Assembly (NCBI GenBank): GCA_020437365.1
Contig: JAGQWM010000014.1
Location: 1-53,987, forward strand
Source: Chitinophagaceae bacterium
Lineage (GTDB): Bacteria > Bacteroidota > Bacteroidia > Chitinophagales > Chitinophagaceae
DNA length: 53,987 bases
Direction: 5' to 3'
Shown: positions 1 to 8,463 of the stretch, one piece after another
Layout: every line of letters begins with the position of its first letter
Numbering within the stretch: position 1 is the stretch's first letter
The notes under the pieces: model-generated
What the model saw: the letters and a program-made list of their open reading frames with translations, nothing else
Databases searched by the model: none
What the model was told of the DNA's origin: nothing
Translations under genes and position numbers: made by a program

Positions 1-48
1 TAGGGTTTACCAACAAGTATCTTGAAATGCGATTGCAACGATAAAACT

Positions 49-1176
49 ATGATTGAATCATTAATTGACTTACGGCAATACTTACACGCAAATCCTGAAT
101 TATCCGGGCAGGAAGAAAAAACAGCCGCCTGGTTGACAAAACAATTAGAAACGCTTCAACCCGATGAAGTAAAAACACAAATTGGCGGTCATGGTATTCT
201 GGTAACATTCGATTCCGGTCAGCCGGGAAAAAATGTACTTTTTCGTAGCGAAATGGATGCGTTGCCCATTGAGGAAGTTAATGAATTCCCTCATCAATCA
301 ATCTATTCAGGTGTTTCTCATAAATGTGGGCATGACGGGCATGCCATTATCTTGTTGGGACTGGCCCGAAAGTTATCGGAAAAAAGGCAAGCTAACGGCA
401 AAGTACACCTGTTATTTCAGCCGGCAGAAGAAACCGGCGAAGGAGCACAAAAAGTGGTACAGGATAAAAAATTTAATGTGCAACCTGATTTTGTATTTGC
501 ACTGCATAATATTCCAGGGTATTCCGCCGGGAATATAATTATCAAAGAAGGATTGTTTACAGCCGCAGTTAATAGTTTGATTATACGATTGCAAGGAAAA
601 GAAGCTCATGCTGCGGAGCCGGAAACAGGTAACAATCCGGCATTGGCAATCGGTGAAATAATGACAATGGCACTGGCATTGAATCAACCCGATGTAAGAA
701 AAAAAGATTTCCAACTGGTTACACCGGTTTTTTCCCAATTAGGGAGTAAAAGTTATGGCACCGCTGCCGGCGCTGGCGAAGTACATTTTACTTTGCGTAG
801 CTGGGACAATGACACATTACAGCTACTCGAAAAAAATATTTTAGAGGGAACAGAAAAGATAGCCCGAAAATTTGAACTCAAATGGCAACATGCATTTACG
901 CAAACATTTTTTGCCAATAGCAATGATTCCACGGCAATCAGTTTTGTAAAAAAAGCGGCACAACAACTAAATTTGTCGATAACAGAAAGAGAATTTCCGT
1001 TTAAATGGGGCGAAGATTTTGGCTATCTGACTTCCCAATATAAAGGTTGTATGTTTGGCATCGGTTCGGGAGAGAACCATCCGGCATTGCACAATCCGGA
1101 TTATGATTTTCCCGATGAAATATTGATACTTGGTGTCAATATGTTTTATAATATTATTCAACATGTAAGTTCATAA
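49..1176 (+). CDS. M20-family amidohydrolase (N-acyl-amino acid deacylase type)
   Basis: This is a 375-residue metallo-amidohydrolase of the M20D type (hippurate hydrolase / N-acyl-L-amino acid amidohydrolase group), predicted to be cytosolic and to release an amino acid from an N-acyl derivative. Visible metal-site motifs are the Asp in SEMDALPI (residues 67-74), HKCGHDGH (91-98, with Cys93 and His95), the glutamate pair of QPAEETGEG (E127/E128) and ALHN (His153). A TTG at 22 would add nine residues with no homology-like character, so I use the ATG at 49. The stop lies 4 nt before the alanine racemase start, so the two are probably cotranscribed. The exact substrate cannot be read from sequence; the racemase neighbours suggest an N-acylated D- or L-amino acid. 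The operon may begin upstream of the window. Confidence 0.88.
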   Translation: MIESLIDLRQYLHANPELSGQEEKTAAWLTKQLETLQPDEVKTQIGGHGILVTFDSGQPGKNVLFRSEMDALPIEEVNEFPHQSIYSGVSHKCGHDGHAIILLGLARKLSEKRQANGKVHLLFQPAEETGEGAQKVVQDKKFNVQPDFVFALHNIPGYSAGNIIIKEGLFTAAVNSLIIRLQGKEAHAAEPETGNNPALAIGEIMTMALALNQPDVRKKDFQLVTPVFSQLGSKSYGTAAGAGEVHFTLRSWDNDTLQLLEKNILEGTEKIARKFELKWQHAFTQTFFANSNDSTAISFVKKAAQQLNLSITEREFPFKWGEDFGYLTSQYKGCMFGIGSGENHPALHNPDYDFPDEILILGVNMFYNIIQHVSS

Positions 1177-1180
1177 AAAT

Positions 1181-2332
1181 TTGTACGAATCATCAGTTAT
1201 AGAAATTAGTCGCACTGCATTGGTCAATAATTTGCGTTTTTTGAAACTGAGAACAGGGTCAGGCGTAAAATTTTGCAGTGTTGTAAAAGGCAATGCCTAC
1301 GGACATGGATTGACTGAATACATCAGCCTGGCGATGGAATGTAACCAACATTATTTTGGTGTGTATTCAGCAGATGAGGCATACAAAATTGTTGAATATT
1401 TTGAAAAGCCACCTGAAATTTATATCATGGGTATGGTAGATAATAGTGCGGTGGAATGGGCGGTACGTAACCGGATTGAGTGTTGCATTTTCGATATGCA
1501 AAGATTGGAATTGGCCGTTAAATATGCGAAGAAACATAAAACGAAAGCGAAAATACATATCGAACTGGAAACAGGGATGCATCGAACTGGTTTTGAAAAA
1601 AAAGACATTGAAAAAATAGCTGCGTGGATAAAAAAGCATATAAAATATATTGAATTGGTAGGTGTTTGCACACATTTTGCAGGTGCAGAAAGTATGGCCA
1701 ATAATTTTAGAATTATCAAACAAATTGAAAATTTTAACCATCAACTTTTACATATCAGCGAAATGGGATTGAACCCTGCTTATAAACATGCCGCTTGTTC
1801 AGCAGCTTTTATCAATTATCCGGAAACGATTGGTAATATGGTTCGTATCGGTATTATGCAATATGGATATTGGCCCAATGAAGAAACTTTTATTCGATTC
1901 AATGGACAAAAAGAAAGGAATAGTAAATATTTGAAAAGGCTCATTACTTGGAAGAGCAAAGTCATGAGTGTGAAGTTTGTACAAAAAGGTGAGTTCATCG
2001 GGTATGGAACTTCTTATCTTGCTCACCGAAATATGAAAATAGCAGTTGTTCCTGTAGGTTATGCACATGGTTACAGTCGCAACCTGAGTAATAACGGCCA
2101 TGTATTAGTGAAAGGCATCAAAGTAAAAGTTGTGGGCATTGTGAATATGAATGCCATTTCTATAGACGTAACAAATATTGATGACATTGAAAAAGGAGAA
2201 GAAGTTGTTTTAATTGGCACCCAAAAAAATAAATCGGTAAGTGTGGTTTCTTTTAGCGAATTAAGTAATCAAATGAATTATGAAATGCTGACCCGCTTAC
2301 CTAAAGACATTCCTCGAGTGATTGTGGAATAA
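1181..2332 (+). CDS. alr: Alanine racemase
   Basis: PLP-dependent alanine racemase (fold type III), interconverting L- and D-alanine for peptidoglycan. The PLP lysine is in SVVKGNAYGHG (Lys36; the family usually has VVKANAYGHG), and the C-terminal beta domain carries GYGTSY and VPVGYAHGY, which hold the second catalytic base and substrate contacts. The length of 383 is normal. The only reasonable start is TTG at 1181: the next in-frame Met is about 50 residues in, beyond the PLP lysine. It sits between an M20 amidohydrolase and a second racemase-like gene with gaps of 4 and 5 nt, a tight operon. Because another alr could exist elsewhere in the genome, this copy may act on a different amino acid. 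Confidence 0.9.
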   Translation: MYESSVIEISRTALVNNLRFLKLRTGSGVKFCSVVKGNAYGHGLTEYISLAMECNQHYFGVYSADEAYKIVEYFEKPPEIYIMGMVDNSAVEWAVRNRIECCIFDMQRLELAVKYAKKHKTKAKIHIELETGMHRTGFEKKDIEKIAAWIKKHIKYIELVGVCTHFAGAESMANNFRIIKQIENFNHQLLHISEMGLNPAYKHAACSAAFINYPETIGNMVRIGIMQYGYWPNEETFIRFNGQKERNSKYLKRLITWKSKVMSVKFVQKGEFIGYGTSYLAHRNMKIAVVPVGYAHGYSRNLSNNGHVLVKGIKVKVVGIVNMNAISIDVTNIDDIEKGEEVVLIGTQKNKSVSVVSFSELSNQMNYEMLTRLPKDIPRVIVE

Positions 2333-2337
2333 AAAAT

Positions 2338-3411
2338 ATGGCAATATTAAAATTATATAGAAAGAAACTAAAAGAAAATTATCTTTTCCTCGATAAACTA
2401 TTTCGAAAACACGGTATAGAATGGGGCGTTGTATCAAAATTACTTTGTGGTAATAAATTATTTATCAAAGAACTCTATGACCTTGGCATCAGGGAACTGC
2501 ATGATACACGGATTTCAAATTTGAAAGCACTAAAACAAACAGCACCGGACATTCAAACTGTATATATAAAACCGGTACCGAAGAGAAGCATTGCCAGTAT
2601 TATCAAATATGCTGATGTGAGTTTTAATACTTCTCTTTCAACGATTAAATTATTAAGTAAGGAAGCACAACGACAAGATAAATTGCACAAAATTATTATC
2701 ATGGTGGAGATGGGCGACTTGCGGGAAGGTGTAATGGGAGAACAGTTGGTAGAATTTTACAAAAATGTTTTCCGTTTACCCAATATTGAAATCATCGGCC
2801 TGGGTACGAATTTTAATTGCCTGAATGGCATTATGCCTTCGGTAGATAAATTGGTTCAACTTTGTTTGTATAAACAATTGATCGAAGTAAAATTCGACAG
2901 GAAAATACAATGGGTTTCCGGCGGTACGACGGTGGCTATTCCAATGTTATTGAAAAAGCAAATTCCCAAAGGAGTCAATCATTTTCGGGTGGGTGAGGCG
3001 TTGTTTTTTGGTAAGGATTTATTTACCGGCGGCGTCATAAAGAATATGAATAAAGATGTTTTTCGTTTATATGCCGAAGTGATTGAATTGTATGAAAAAC
3101 CCGTAGTGCCGACCGGGCAACAAATGAAAAACCCTTCCGGCAAAATTCCCGAATTTAATGAAGCAGATTTTGGGAAAAAAACTTATCGGGCTATTATCGA
3201 TGTGGGATTACTGGAATGTAATCCGCGGTTTTTATTTCCCGAAGATGCCTCCATCAAGCATATAGAAGCCAGTTCTGATATGCTGGTATTGGACCTTGGC
3301 AGAAATGAAAACAATTACAAAGTCGGTGACATGCTCTGTTTTCAATTGAATTATATGGGCGTTTTAGGCGTTATGAATTCCAACTACGTCATCAAAGAAG
3401 TGGAAGCATAA
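2338..3411 (+). CDS. Alanine/ornithine racemase-family PLP enzyme (COG3457-like)
   Basis: A 357-residue fold-III PLP enzyme of the group that includes ornithine racemase and YhfX-like predicted amino acid racemases. The N-terminal barrel has GVVSKLLCGN (PLP lysine at about residue 34), ELHDTRISNLK, VEMGDLREGV and LGTNFNC, and ends with a phosphate-binding-type HFRVGEALFFG; the C-terminal part is beta-rich. It differs clearly from the alr gene 5 nt upstream, so this is not a recent duplication. Two racemases plus an amidohydrolase in one operon suggests a dedicated D-amino-acid route rather than only cell-wall alanine supply. Its stop is 6 nt from that of the convergent caspase-like gene. Substrate unknown. 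Confidence 0.8.
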   Translation: MAILKLYRKKLKENYLFLDKLFRKHGIEWGVVSKLLCGNKLFIKELYDLGIRELHDTRISNLKALKQTAPDIQTVYIKPVPKRSIASIIKYADVSFNTSLSTIKLLSKEAQRQDKLHKIIIMVEMGDLREGVMGEQLVEFYKNVFRLPNIEIIGLGTNFNCLNGIMPSVDKLVQLCLYKQLIEVKFDRKIQWVSGGTTVAIPMLLKKQIPKGVNHFRVGEALFFGKDLFTGGVIKNMNKDVFRLYAEVIELYEKPVVPTGQQMKNPSGKIPEFNEADFGKKTYRAIIDVGLLECNPRFLFPEDASIKHIEASSDMLVLDLGRNENNYKVGDMLCFQLNYMGVLGVMNSNYVIKEVEA

Positions 3412-3417
3412 ACAAAT

Positions 3418-5604
3418 TTATCGCCGCCTGAAATACAGGTTAAAAGTAAAACCGGTTTTCTTCAGAGAAGAAAGAGCCATGGCATTCGGTGTTGGTGGAT
3501 TCGGTTCATGAATATCTGACAACCTGGTATTGATTTTTAATTCAGGTGATATTACAAAACCGGACTTTCCTAAACCAATATCTACACCCAATCCTGCATC
3601 GCCACCAAAAAATGTTTTCTTAAGCGATAATACATCTCCCGTTCCTTGATTTTGTCCTACGTTTACACTGAAATTTGGACCTAACATAATATAAGGCGCT
3701 ACATTATTTGTTGAGAAACTGATCACCAGTGGAATATGTAGATTGGCTGTTGTGTTCTTAATGATAGTTGTATTGACAAAATCAGGTTCACCCGGGCCGC
3801 TGGATCGTATATAATCCAGTTTACTATTTTCAAATTGTACATTAACGGTCGGCCTGATATAAATTGTATTGCCTAAAGCAATTTGTGCAATCAACCCAAC
3901 ACCAAATTCGCCATTTGTATTGGAACGAACATCGCTATAACTTGAATTCGCATTGCCGGAATACGTGGGGTTTGTCTGATTGATACCGCCACCAATTGTA
4001 AATCCGAATCGTACTTTCTTGGTGGGTAAATGCTTTTGGCCTTTGTTGTTATTCGGTTTTTTATTGTTCACGGCTTTTTGAATCAGTGCAAGAGTTGATA
4101 ATGCACATTCCCATTTAGGTGCTGTTTTTACCGCTCGGTTGGCATAGTATAAAGCACTGTCTTGTTGATTATTTTCTAAATGAAGTAGTGCCAGTTCATT
4201 TTCTATATAAGCACCATTGGGGTCAATAGCCAAAGCGGAATAAGCGTTTTGGAAAGCTGCTTCCGGCGAAGCATTGATGCCACTTGCTTTTAATAAAAAC
4301 AATCGGCCCATCAGTGAATTGGCAAAATCGGCATCAATATCTTTTACATACTGTATGGCTTTTTCTAGCCTGCTGGCAGCTTCCGAATTGGTTTGTTTAG
4401 TTTGTAAAGAATTGTCCTGTACACAACTTAAGTATTTGTCCACTTTTGCTTGTGCATAATCAATATATTTTACAGATAATGTTGATTTGGCATCGAGTGT
4501 AAAAGGACTGCCTGGAAATTTATCGGCCAGTTGTTGGTAGAAATCTTCTGCTGAATTTTTGCCGGTAATATTATTTTTTTTGATGGCTTTATAAAAATCA
4601 TTATAAGTTTTTTGCAAGTTGGTATCTGCAAGAATAAAAAAGCGATTAGTGAATGGACCGTGAAAAGCATTGCCACCACCTGGTAGTTTGCTTTTTTCTT
4701 TGAGCCATTCCTGTAAATAAGTGGGGTCCACGGTGCTGATGACTTTCCCGCTGTTTTCATTGCAACAGAAATACGGGTTTTGTGATCTGCTAAATCTTTG
4801 TTGTGCTACCGATGGTACTTTGGTGTCAACATAATTCCTGATTTCATTATAGGTTACTTTATAATCGGGTGTGCCTTCATTATCGGCTACACCGCTCAAG
4901 CCATCTACAAGGTAATAAGTGAAAAGCCCATGTCCGTTACCGATAGATTTATCCTCCAGCGATTCTTGGCCTGCTCCGGTAGCCAGCATAATGATTTCAC
5001 CGGCTTTTTTTTCTGACACGGCCGTATTTAAAAAGCCTTGGCCTTCTGCGCCTCCCGGTAATTCATTGGATCTGCAGGCATCCATAATGAAATATACATC
5101 TACACCTTTGGCAGTTTCATTCGATATTTTTTTCTTTAAGTTGAATAGTTGAATTGCACCGCTGACTAAATAATTGTTTTTATCGCCTTGTGGATTACAA
5201 TTATAGCCCAGGAAGAAAAACTGGTCTTCATCAATGGCATCGCCATGGCCGGCCAGGTAAATAAATAACCGGTCGCCTTTTTGTAATTGTTTGGCTCGCA
5301 GCCATTGAAATCCTTTCACCCAAAAATTCTGATTGGTGGCTTCTTCATTCAACAACATAAAAATATTTTCATCTTTCACATTGCCACCACCCGGTGATTG
5401 TAAAAAGTTTTTGAAAAGTTGAGCATCTTTGTCAGCGTAGGTTAATGGCCTAACAAATTCATACTTGGAAATACCAACGATGAAGGCAAAGGTTTGCGGG
5501 TTGGGCAAATTTTCATCCCTGAACTTTAATGGGGATTGACTTTGTACAGGACTAACAATTCCTATTAAAAGCAGCAAGCTGACGAAACGAAACAATCGGT
5601 TCAT
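3418..5604 (-). CDS. Secreted caspase-like (C14) protein fused to TPR and outer-membrane beta-barrel domains
   Basis: A 728-residue exported protein. A signal peptide (about residues 1-22) is followed by a caspase-fold peptidase domain (about 37-290) with the catalytic dyad visible: His120 in YLAGHGD and Cys177 in FIMDACRSN. A central helical TPR-like region (about 330-510) follows, then a Lys/Asn-rich linker and a C-terminal region (about 527-728) that starts RFGFTIGGG and ends FTFNLYFRRR, which looks like a Bacteroidota outer-membrane beta-barrel domain with a terminal aromatic. Metacaspase-type C14 domains are known in bacteria; the fusion to a C-terminal barrel would place the protease in the periplasm or at the surface. 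Its substrate is unknown. It stands alone, 79 nt downstream of the minus-strand lipoprotein gene. Confidence 0.82.
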   Translation of the reverse strand: MNRLFRFVSLLLLIGIVSPVQSQSPLKFRDENLPNPQTFAFIVGISKYEFVRPLTYADKDAQLFKNFLQSPGGGNVKDENIFMLLNEEATNQNFWVKGFQWLRAKQLQKGDRLFIYLAGHGDAIDEDQFFFLGYNCNPQGDKNNYLVSGAIQLFNLKKKISNETAKGVDVYFIMDACRSNELPGGAEGQGFLNTAVSEKKAGEIIMLATGAGQESLEDKSIGNGHGLFTYYLVDGLSGVADNEGTPDYKVTYNEIRNYVDTKVPSVAQQRFSRSQNPYFCCNENSGKVISTVDPTYLQEWLKEKSKLPGGGNAFHGPFTNRFFILADTNLQKTYNDFYKAIKKNNITGKNSAEDFYQQLADKFPGSPFTLDAKSTLSVKYIDYAQAKVDKYLSCVQDNSLQTKQTNSEAASRLEKAIQYVKDIDADFANSLMGRLFLLKASGINASPEAAFQNAYSALAIDPNGAYIENELALLHLENNQQDSALYYANRAVKTAPKWECALSTLALIQKAVNNKKPNNNKGQKHLPTKKVRFGFTIGGGINQTNPTYSGNANSSYSDVRSNTNGEFGVGLIAQIALGNTIYIRPTVNVQFENSKLDYIRSSGPGEPDFVNTTIIKNTTANLHIPLVISFSTNNVAPYIMLGPNFSVNVGQNQGTGDVLSLKKTFFGGDAGLGVDIGLGKSGFVISPELKINTRLSDIHEPNPPTPNAMALSSLKKTGFTFNLYFRRR

Positions 5605-5683
5605 AGTTTAGGTTTTTAAAAGAATAGATTCAATAAATGCTCCAGTAAAATACTATTATTTTTATGAAAATCCAGATTTCGGC

Positions 5684-6616
5684 TTATTCCTTTATCAACA
5701 TTAGTTCAAAGACCGTGCTAACGCCGTTATCGTTGTCTGCCACCAGCAAAACTTTCAGCGAAGATTTTGTTTCTTCATCAATATGAATCGATTCAATTTT
5801 TTGCCCTTTAAAACGAGCATCAATTTGGTTGAGGTCAATAATTTTATTGGGGTTGATAGCTTGCCAACCAAGTTTACTTGTAATATTTTGGATGATCCAG
5901 ATGTAGCTTTTCCCGATGTCACCATCAGCCGTTGTGCTATTTGTAGCTTCAGTAGAAACACTCATGAGCAATTGATCGCTGTTCTTAGCATAAGCTAAAC
6001 CCGAAATTCCGCGGAAACTACTATCACCGGAAGGTTGCCCGATAGAAATTTTTTCAATGGGAGCGGCTTGTTGTTGCTGCCAGAAATAGGGTTTTGTTAC
6101 TATTAAAGAATTATGCGGATAACCGGCATGGCCACGATTGGCCAACAGCCATTTATTTTGTACAATACATGCACCTTCAATATTTACATCCTGAATACCA
6201 TTTTGGGAAAAGCGATGATAAAAGGTATCCAAATGAATAAATTGTTTTTCTCTTTGCCTGACATTTACCAGCCAACCCGCATTTCGATAGGGAGATGCAG
6301 AACCTGAACCAAGAATCAATAATTGATTGTCATTGAGTTTCATAATAGATTCAAGATCCGCTTTTATCGATTTGGGCATTCTTTGTTTTGAAAAAGGATA
6401 TAGTGAAATAGAGTCTTTTTTCCGCAAACTACTGTCAAGGATTAAAATGTTTTTGGCATCATCGCCAATGATATAATAATCCTTATTTATTTTTTCAATA
6501 CCGGAAGATGAAGGATAACCGGGAAATGTTTTGACAACTTCGAGTGAAGATTTTTTGCCACAGGAAGAAACTAAAAAGGCAAACAGTAAGGATGGCAGCC
6601 ATTGTTTTTTAATCAT
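5684..6616 (-). CDS. Lipoprotein, probable beta-propeller (DUF6929/SdiA-regulated-like)
   Basis: A 310-residue lipoprotein with a signal peptide and lipobox (FLVSSC, Cys19). The mature part is beta-rich with short strand-like repeats ([67 protein letters not shown]) of the kind seen in six-bladed propellers such as phytase-like or SdiA-regulated proteins; the order of blades is also like Bacteroidota DUF6929, but I cannot confirm the family. Its ATG overlaps the 3' end of purE by 8 nt, so it is the last gene of the pump/purE run and probably translationally coupled. No catalytic motif is obvious. Confidence 0.72.
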   Translation of the reverse strand: MIKKQWLPSLLFAFLVSSCGKKSSLEVVKTFPGYPSSSGIEKINKDYYIIGDDAKNILILDSSLRKKDSISLYPFSKQRMPKSIKADLESIMKLNDNQLLILGSGSASPYRNAGWLVNVRQREKQFIHLDTFYHRFSQNGIQDVNIEGACIVQNKWLLANRGHAGYPHNSLIVTKPYFWQQQQAAPIEKISIGQPSGDSSFRGISGLAYAKNSDQLLMSVSTEATNSTTADGDIGKSYIWIIQNITSKLGWQAINPNKIIDLNQIDARFKGQKIESIHIDEETKSSLKVLLVADNDNGVSTVFELMLIKE

Positions 6617-7130
6617 ACAGATTTTTCCAGCCGTCTTTTTTTATCTTTTCGGCTTTTTCTAAAACCTCATTTTTCATGTTGGTTTTAAAATTTTTGAGTT
6701 GTGCCGCAATAGTTTCATTACCGATTGCTAAAATTTCTACGGCAAGAATAGCTGCATTTTTGGCGGCATTCAATGCCACTGTAGCCACCGGTACACCGTT
6801 GGGCATTTGTAAAATAGATAAAACCGAATCCCAACCATCAATTGAATTAGAAGATTTAATAGGGACACCTATCACGGGCAAAATAGTTTGCGAAGCAATC
6901 ATGCCGGGTAAATGTGCAGCTCCTCCGGCACCGGCAATAATAATTTTCAAACCTCGTTCTTCTGCAGTTGCAGCATAATCTGACATCCTTTCCGGTGTAC
7001 GATGTGCTGAAACAATTGTTAATTCAAATGGTATTTCAAAAGTTTGTAGCAAAGTGGCTGCTTGCTCCATAACGGGTAAATCACTGTCGCTGCCCATAAT
7101 GATGCCGACCTGTGGTTTCATGTTATTCAT
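6609..7130 (-). CDS. purE: 5-(carboxyamino)imidazole ribonucleotide mutase PurE
   Basis: Class I PurE converts N5-CAIR to CAIR in purine synthesis, the step after PurK. The active-site signature is complete: [12 protein letters not shown] near the N terminus, [21 protein letters not shown] and PVIGVPIKS, followed by [13 protein letters not shown]. At 173 residues it is normal length. The start could be 7130 (MNNMKPQ) or the ATG three codons on. Unusually, its partner purK lies about 5.6 kb upstream on the same strand, with a complete RND efflux pump in between; purE begins 13 nt after the TolC stop. An exact -7 box (TATTTTTG, 7136-7143) just upstream would let it be transcribed without the pump. 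Confidence 0.96.
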   Translation of the reverse strand: MNNMKPQVGIIMGSDSDLPVMEQAATLLQTFEIPFELTIVSAHRTPERMSDYAATAEERGLKIIIAGAGGAAHLPGMIASQTILPVIGVPIKSSNSIDGWDSVLSILQMPNGVPVATVALNAAKNAAILAVEILAIGNETIAAQLKNFKTNMKNEVLEKAEKIKKDGWKNLYD

Positions 7131-7135
7131 TTTAT

Positions 7136-7143
7136 CAAAAATA
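7136..7143 (-). promoter_or_regulatory. Candidate -7 promoter box for purE
   Basis: Reads TATTTTTG on the minus strand, an exact match to the Bacteroidota TAnnTTTG box, about 5 nt before the purE start and inside the short TolC-purE gap. I see no clear TTG at the expected -33 distance, so the promoter is only half supported. Confidence 0.4.
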
Positions 7144-8463
7144 CTACTTAATAATTTCTCCTTTTAATTTGCGCAAAGCTATTTCTGCCAGTTTGGTATT
7201 ATACCGGGCATTGATTAACCGGGTTTGTGCTTCCTGCAAACTGTTTTGTGCTTCTTTGAGTTGGATTAAAGTGGTAGAATTTAATTTATACACCTGGAAA
7301 ACGATATTTACATTTTCTTCTGCCAATAAAATATTTTCTTCTTCCAAGGCCAAAGCTTTTTTCTGTAATTCATAATCTTTATATGCATTCAAAACCTGCA
7401 GGCTCACCATCGATTTTTGATTATCAAATAAAAGTTGACGATATTGAATATCCAGTTGTGACTGACGAATTAATCGTTTTGTATTAAAATGATTAAAAAT
7501 GGGAATAGAAATATTGAAACCAATATTGCGGCCATAATTTCTGCTGAATAAAGGTTGAAAAGGATTGACAGTAGCTTTATTATTGGTGCGGTTAAAATCA
7601 TAACCCGCAGAAAGAGAAACAGTAGGAAAGAGGTCAGCTTTTCTTTCTTTTAAAATCAATTTTGCTATATCAATGTTTTTTTGCGCCAGCAATAAATCCG
7701 GGTTTTGTGTATCCAAACCTTGTTGTATATCACCGAGAGAAACATTCATGTCTATCAAAATCGTATCGCTTACTACATAGTTGGTACCGGGTTTGATATT
7801 GATAATTTGATTGAGTGTTTCCCGTAATTTGGCCATTTTTGTTTCTTCATTAAGATAGGCGGCTTTTTGCGCATTCAGATCTACTTTGCTTTGCAAAACA
7901 TCCGGTTTGGCACCTACGCCAATATCTAATTTATATGCTGCCAGTTTTACTCTTTCTTTATTTAAATTGATTTGTTCATCAATGGCTTTTAATTGTTGTT
8001 TTTGTTTGACAATGGCATAATAATTTGTAATTACATCGGCGATGGTGCTTACGATTTGTTGCTTAATCTCCAATGAACCCAGTTGTACTATTTCTTTGAG
8101 TTTGTCCCTGGTGGCAAACATTTTCAATCCATCAAAAATGACCCAGTTGAGGTCCACGCTGGCAGCATAATTATTGGAACGAATATCATTGAGTTTACGT
8201 TGTGTTCCATCTGAAAATTTTTGATTTTGATTATTATTCCTGTAAAGACCCGATAAATTGGCGTTGACTGAAGGAAGAAATGCAGCATTTCGATAGGAGT
8301 AATCTAAAGCCGCTACGGCAGAATCGTTTTTGGATAGTTGAATATTAAAATTGTTTTGCAAAGCCGTTGCAATGGCTTCATCTAATGTCAGCATCTTTTG
8401 TGCCGTAGTCGTTTGCGACAGCAATATCAAAACAGGCATGCATATTTTTTTTACAATCTTCAT
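7144..8463 (-). CDS. TolC-family outer-membrane efflux protein
   Basis: A 439-residue OEP/TolC-family channel with a signal peptide ([21 protein letters not shown]), then the duplicated family start [18 protein letters not shown] and long coiled-coil helices ([37 protein letters not shown]) separated by short beta segments. It would form the outer-membrane exit duct for the RND pump encoded just upstream: its ATG overlaps the RND stop by 4 nt (8460-8463), a classic coupling overlap. Order in the operon is adaptor, RND, TolC. Substrate class cannot be told from sequence. Confidence 0.93.
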   Translation of the reverse strand: MKIVKKICMPVLILLSQTTTAQKMLTLDEAIATALQNNFNIQLSKNDSAVAALDYSYRNAAFLPSVNANLSGLYRNNNQNQKFSDGTQRKLNDIRSNNYAASVDLNWVIFDGLKMFATRDKLKEIVQLGSLEIKQQIVSTIADVITNYYAIVKQKQQLKAIDEQINLNKERVKLAAYKLDIGVGAKPDVLQSKVDLNAQKAAYLNEETKMAKLRETLNQIINIKPGTNYVVSDTILIDMNVSLGDIQQGLDTQNPDLLLAQKNIDIAKLILKERKADLFPTVSLSAGYDFNRTNNKATVNPFQPLFSRNYGRNIGFNISIPIFNHFNTKRLIRQSQLDIQYRQLLFDNQKSMVSLQVLNAYKDYELQKKALALEEENILLAEENVNIVFQVYKLNSTTLIQLKEAQNSLQEAQTRLINARYNTKLAEIALRKLKGEIIK

